5,832 nt of DNA, taken from Spirochaetaceae bacterium (lineage in GTDB: Bacteria; Spirochaetota; Spirochaetia; Treponematales; Rectinemataceae). Below are positions 4,698 through 5,832 of this stretch, one piece after another. The notes beneath the pieces are model-generated. The model saw nothing but the letters and a program-made list of their open reading frames with translations, ran no database searches and was not told the origin of the DNA. Numbering within the stretch: the first letter of the stretch is position 1; each line of letters begins with the position of its first letter. Made by a program: the position numbers and the translations under genes. The stretch spans positions 1-5,832 of the forward strand of contig DMNL01000052.1 of assembly GCA_003452735.1 (NCBI GenBank), read 5' to 3'.

Positions 4698-5832
4698 TAG
4701 GATATGAGGATAGCGCCTGTCTTTTGGTCATATTCCGTTTCTTTTTCGATCTTCTTTGTCGAATCGGAGGCTGCGCTGCTCCTCGTTTGTATACGCAAGA
4801 GAACACCAGATTCTGGCAACGAATTAGATTGTGCGGTCGAAATAAGAGTATAGCCTAGGGGAGAACAAGCATATCTACCGACTCTTGAACGAGAAAGCGC
4901 AATTGGTTCGGAGACAATTCGACAAGCGATCTGATCGCGTCCCTTATTTGCCTCGGACAGCAATAGCGGCTTGCCAGGACTCCGACTTTTTTTCTCTTTA
5001 TTCTGATTCGAGGATGACATTGGGTATGGATATCGTTTTATATAGAGATAGCTAAAAGACAGTTTTTCTTTGGCTAGACCAGCTTCTTGCGATAACCTAT
5101 AGAGCCATTTGGGAGCATAACTCGTGGGCATGGAGAAATGGCACCAAGGATATTTTACTCGTGGAGCAGGCATGCGGACAGGCGCCAAGAAATCATTATC
5201 TTTGCTTTGATTGGAATCCGATCTTCGAAGAGAATCCGATTGTCGAATAAAACCCGATCTTAGAATTGAACCCGAGCCAAGCTCCTTTTTTATATCTAGG
5301 TTTCTAGGACTCCTTTCGATAATATGTTCTTGCCCGCTTTTGAAAATTCCAGGCATGGGACAAGCCGAATTATGAGGGCAAGGAGCTAAAATTTCGCAAT
5401 TATCCTGAATGGCAGCGGCGCGCAGAGCGCTTAGAAATCCCCCACATCTGGGTTCGCCAGGTTCCATGATCAGCATTGAAGCGTCATGGCTGCAATACCG
5501 TATCATGGATCGATATAGATCGCTGGCATTTTCGAAAAGCGTTCCCTTGCCTTTCCAGAAGAATTCGTTGAAGACATTTATGGCGCAGAAGAGATCGGCC
5601 CTTTCCTTAATCGGTTCTCCGAACCTAATGTGTCTCAATTCGATCTTCCATGGTGGCAATTCTCCGGTATGCTCTACAGCGAGAGTCTCAAGAATGAGTT
5701 TTCCCGCTTCCATTATTCGAGGCGCCCTATCCGCACATATGATTGTAAGAGGAAGCTTTCTCAATTCAGGCTTGGCGCAATAGAGCGATAAAGGCAAGGT
5801 CAGCGGCCCTGAACCCATATCGATTATGGTGG
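4694..5832 (-). CDS. Rsm22-family small-ribosomal-subunit methyltransferase-like protein, 5'-truncated
   Basis: The frame enters from the window edge (reading TIIDMGSGP) and stops at TGA 4696-4694. The ATG at 5818 lies inside the SAM-binding motif I, so the true start is off the window. Numbering from that ATG (374 residues): GSGPLTLPL (2-10) is the glycine-rich SAM loop, INVFNEFF (80-87) a later Rossmann strand, and MLIMEPGEPR (115-124) the Rsm22 signature. CPH....CP gives Cys147 and Cys153, WCHFS gives Cys226, FSYLYIKR is at 255-262, and YACSPLGYTL gives Cys318. Rsm22 and its mitochondrial relative METTL17 act on small-subunit assembly and carry an Fe-S cluster on four conserved cysteines. 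The four named here are plausible ligands. A hydrophilic insert (about 160-220) contains a six-residue repeat, and the C-terminal tail is Ser/Lys-rich and not recognisable. Methyltransferase activity is not proven for the family. Confidence 0.88.
   Translation of the reverse strand, partial: TIIDMGSGPLTLPLSLYCAKPELRKLPLTIICADRAPRIMEAGKLILETLAVEHTGELPPWKIELRHIRFGEPIKERADLFCAINVFNEFFWKGKGTLFENASDLYRSMIRYCSHDASMLIMEPGEPRCGGFLSALRAAAIQDNCEILAPCPHNSACPMPGIFKSGQEHIIERSPRNLDIKKELGSGSILRSGFIRQSDSLRRSDSNQSKDNDFLAPVRMPAPRVKYPWCHFSMPTSYAPKWLYRLSQEAGLAKEKLSFSYLYIKRYPYPMSSSNQNKEKKSRSPGKPLLLSEANKGRDQIACRIVSEPIALSRSRVGRYACSPLGYTLISTAQSNSLPESGVLLRIQTRSSAASDSTKKIEKETEYDQKTGAILISY
5207..5278 (-). repeat. Degenerate 18-bp tandem repeat, in frame inside the Rsm22-like gene
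   Basis: Four adjacent 18-base units encode the hexads GSGSIL, RSGFIR, QSDSLR and RSDSNQ (residues 181-204 counted from ATG 5818). Units two and four share an AGATCGG(G/A)TT start. The period is a whole number of codons, so copy-number changes would keep the frame. It lies in the non-conserved linker between the CPH....CP and WCHFS motifs. Confidence 0.75.

Noticed and set aside
4461..4858. Plus-strand ORFs across the tRNA-Asp region (4461-4655 and 4652-4858) and the minus-strand ORF 4558-4806
   Set aside because: They run through a tRNA gene, promoter and terminator, or lie in another frame of the Rsm22-like gene, and encode no known motif. Peptides read antisense through tRNA are a common artefact.
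5409..5783. Plus-strand ORF of 124 codons
   Set aside because: It lies opposite the SAM-binding and CPH....CP region of the Rsm22-like gene, which has strong family motifs on the minus strand.
1..5832. CRISPR array or riboswitch
   Set aside because: No regularly spaced direct repeats with unique spacers and no recognisable riboswitch core were seen. The only tandem repeat is the coding 18-bp one.

Overview
This is a bacterial chromosomal window with two unlike halves. The left part (about 1-3812) is relatively AT-rich. It carries a tightly packed plus-strand operon that looks like part of a surface-polysaccharide or sugar-phosphate cluster. The right part (about 4387-5832) is visibly richer in G+C. 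It runs on the minus strand and holds housekeeping-type genes: an Rsm22-family ribosomal small-subunit protein and two tRNA genes. Neither tRNA gene encodes its CCA tail. I cannot name the organism. An Rsm22 homologue, heptose-type genes and non-encoded CCA fit a Gram-negative-type bacterium, but this is inference.

Operon, in order: (1) the 3' part of a HAD-superfamily phosphatase, cut by the window edge; (2) a 374-residue protein of unassigned function whose glycine-rich and His/Asp blocks loosely recall deoxyhypusine-synthase-like NAD enzymes; (3) a ROK-family sugar kinase, coupled to gene 2 by an ATGA overlap, with an eroded zinc motif; (4) a GmhA-type sedoheptulose-7-phosphate isomerase with all expected metal ligands; (5) a GmhB-type D,D-heptose-bisphosphate phosphatase with the Cys/His zinc knuckle. 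Genes 4 and 5 are the first and third steps of D-glycero-D-manno-heptose activation. The usual kinase of step two (HldE or HddA) is not in the window, and a ROK kinase sits exactly between them. The cluster may therefore be a variant heptose pathway with an uncharacterised partner protein.

Junction (3813-4386): no secure gene. It holds a questionable 49-codon ORF, the frameshifted 3' end of an IS21-family istB gene on the minus strand, and AT-rich sequence up to the tRNA-Pro gene. A mobile-element remnant, a tRNA gene and a composition change together suggest the edge of an acquired or rearranged segment.

Right half, in minus-strand order: the Rsm22-like gene, whose TGA stop lies inside the -35 box of a near-consensus promoter; tRNA-Asp(GTC); a spacer rich in inverted repeats that ends in a strong terminator; and tRNA-Pro(CGG), which lies just beyond that terminator without an obvious promoter.
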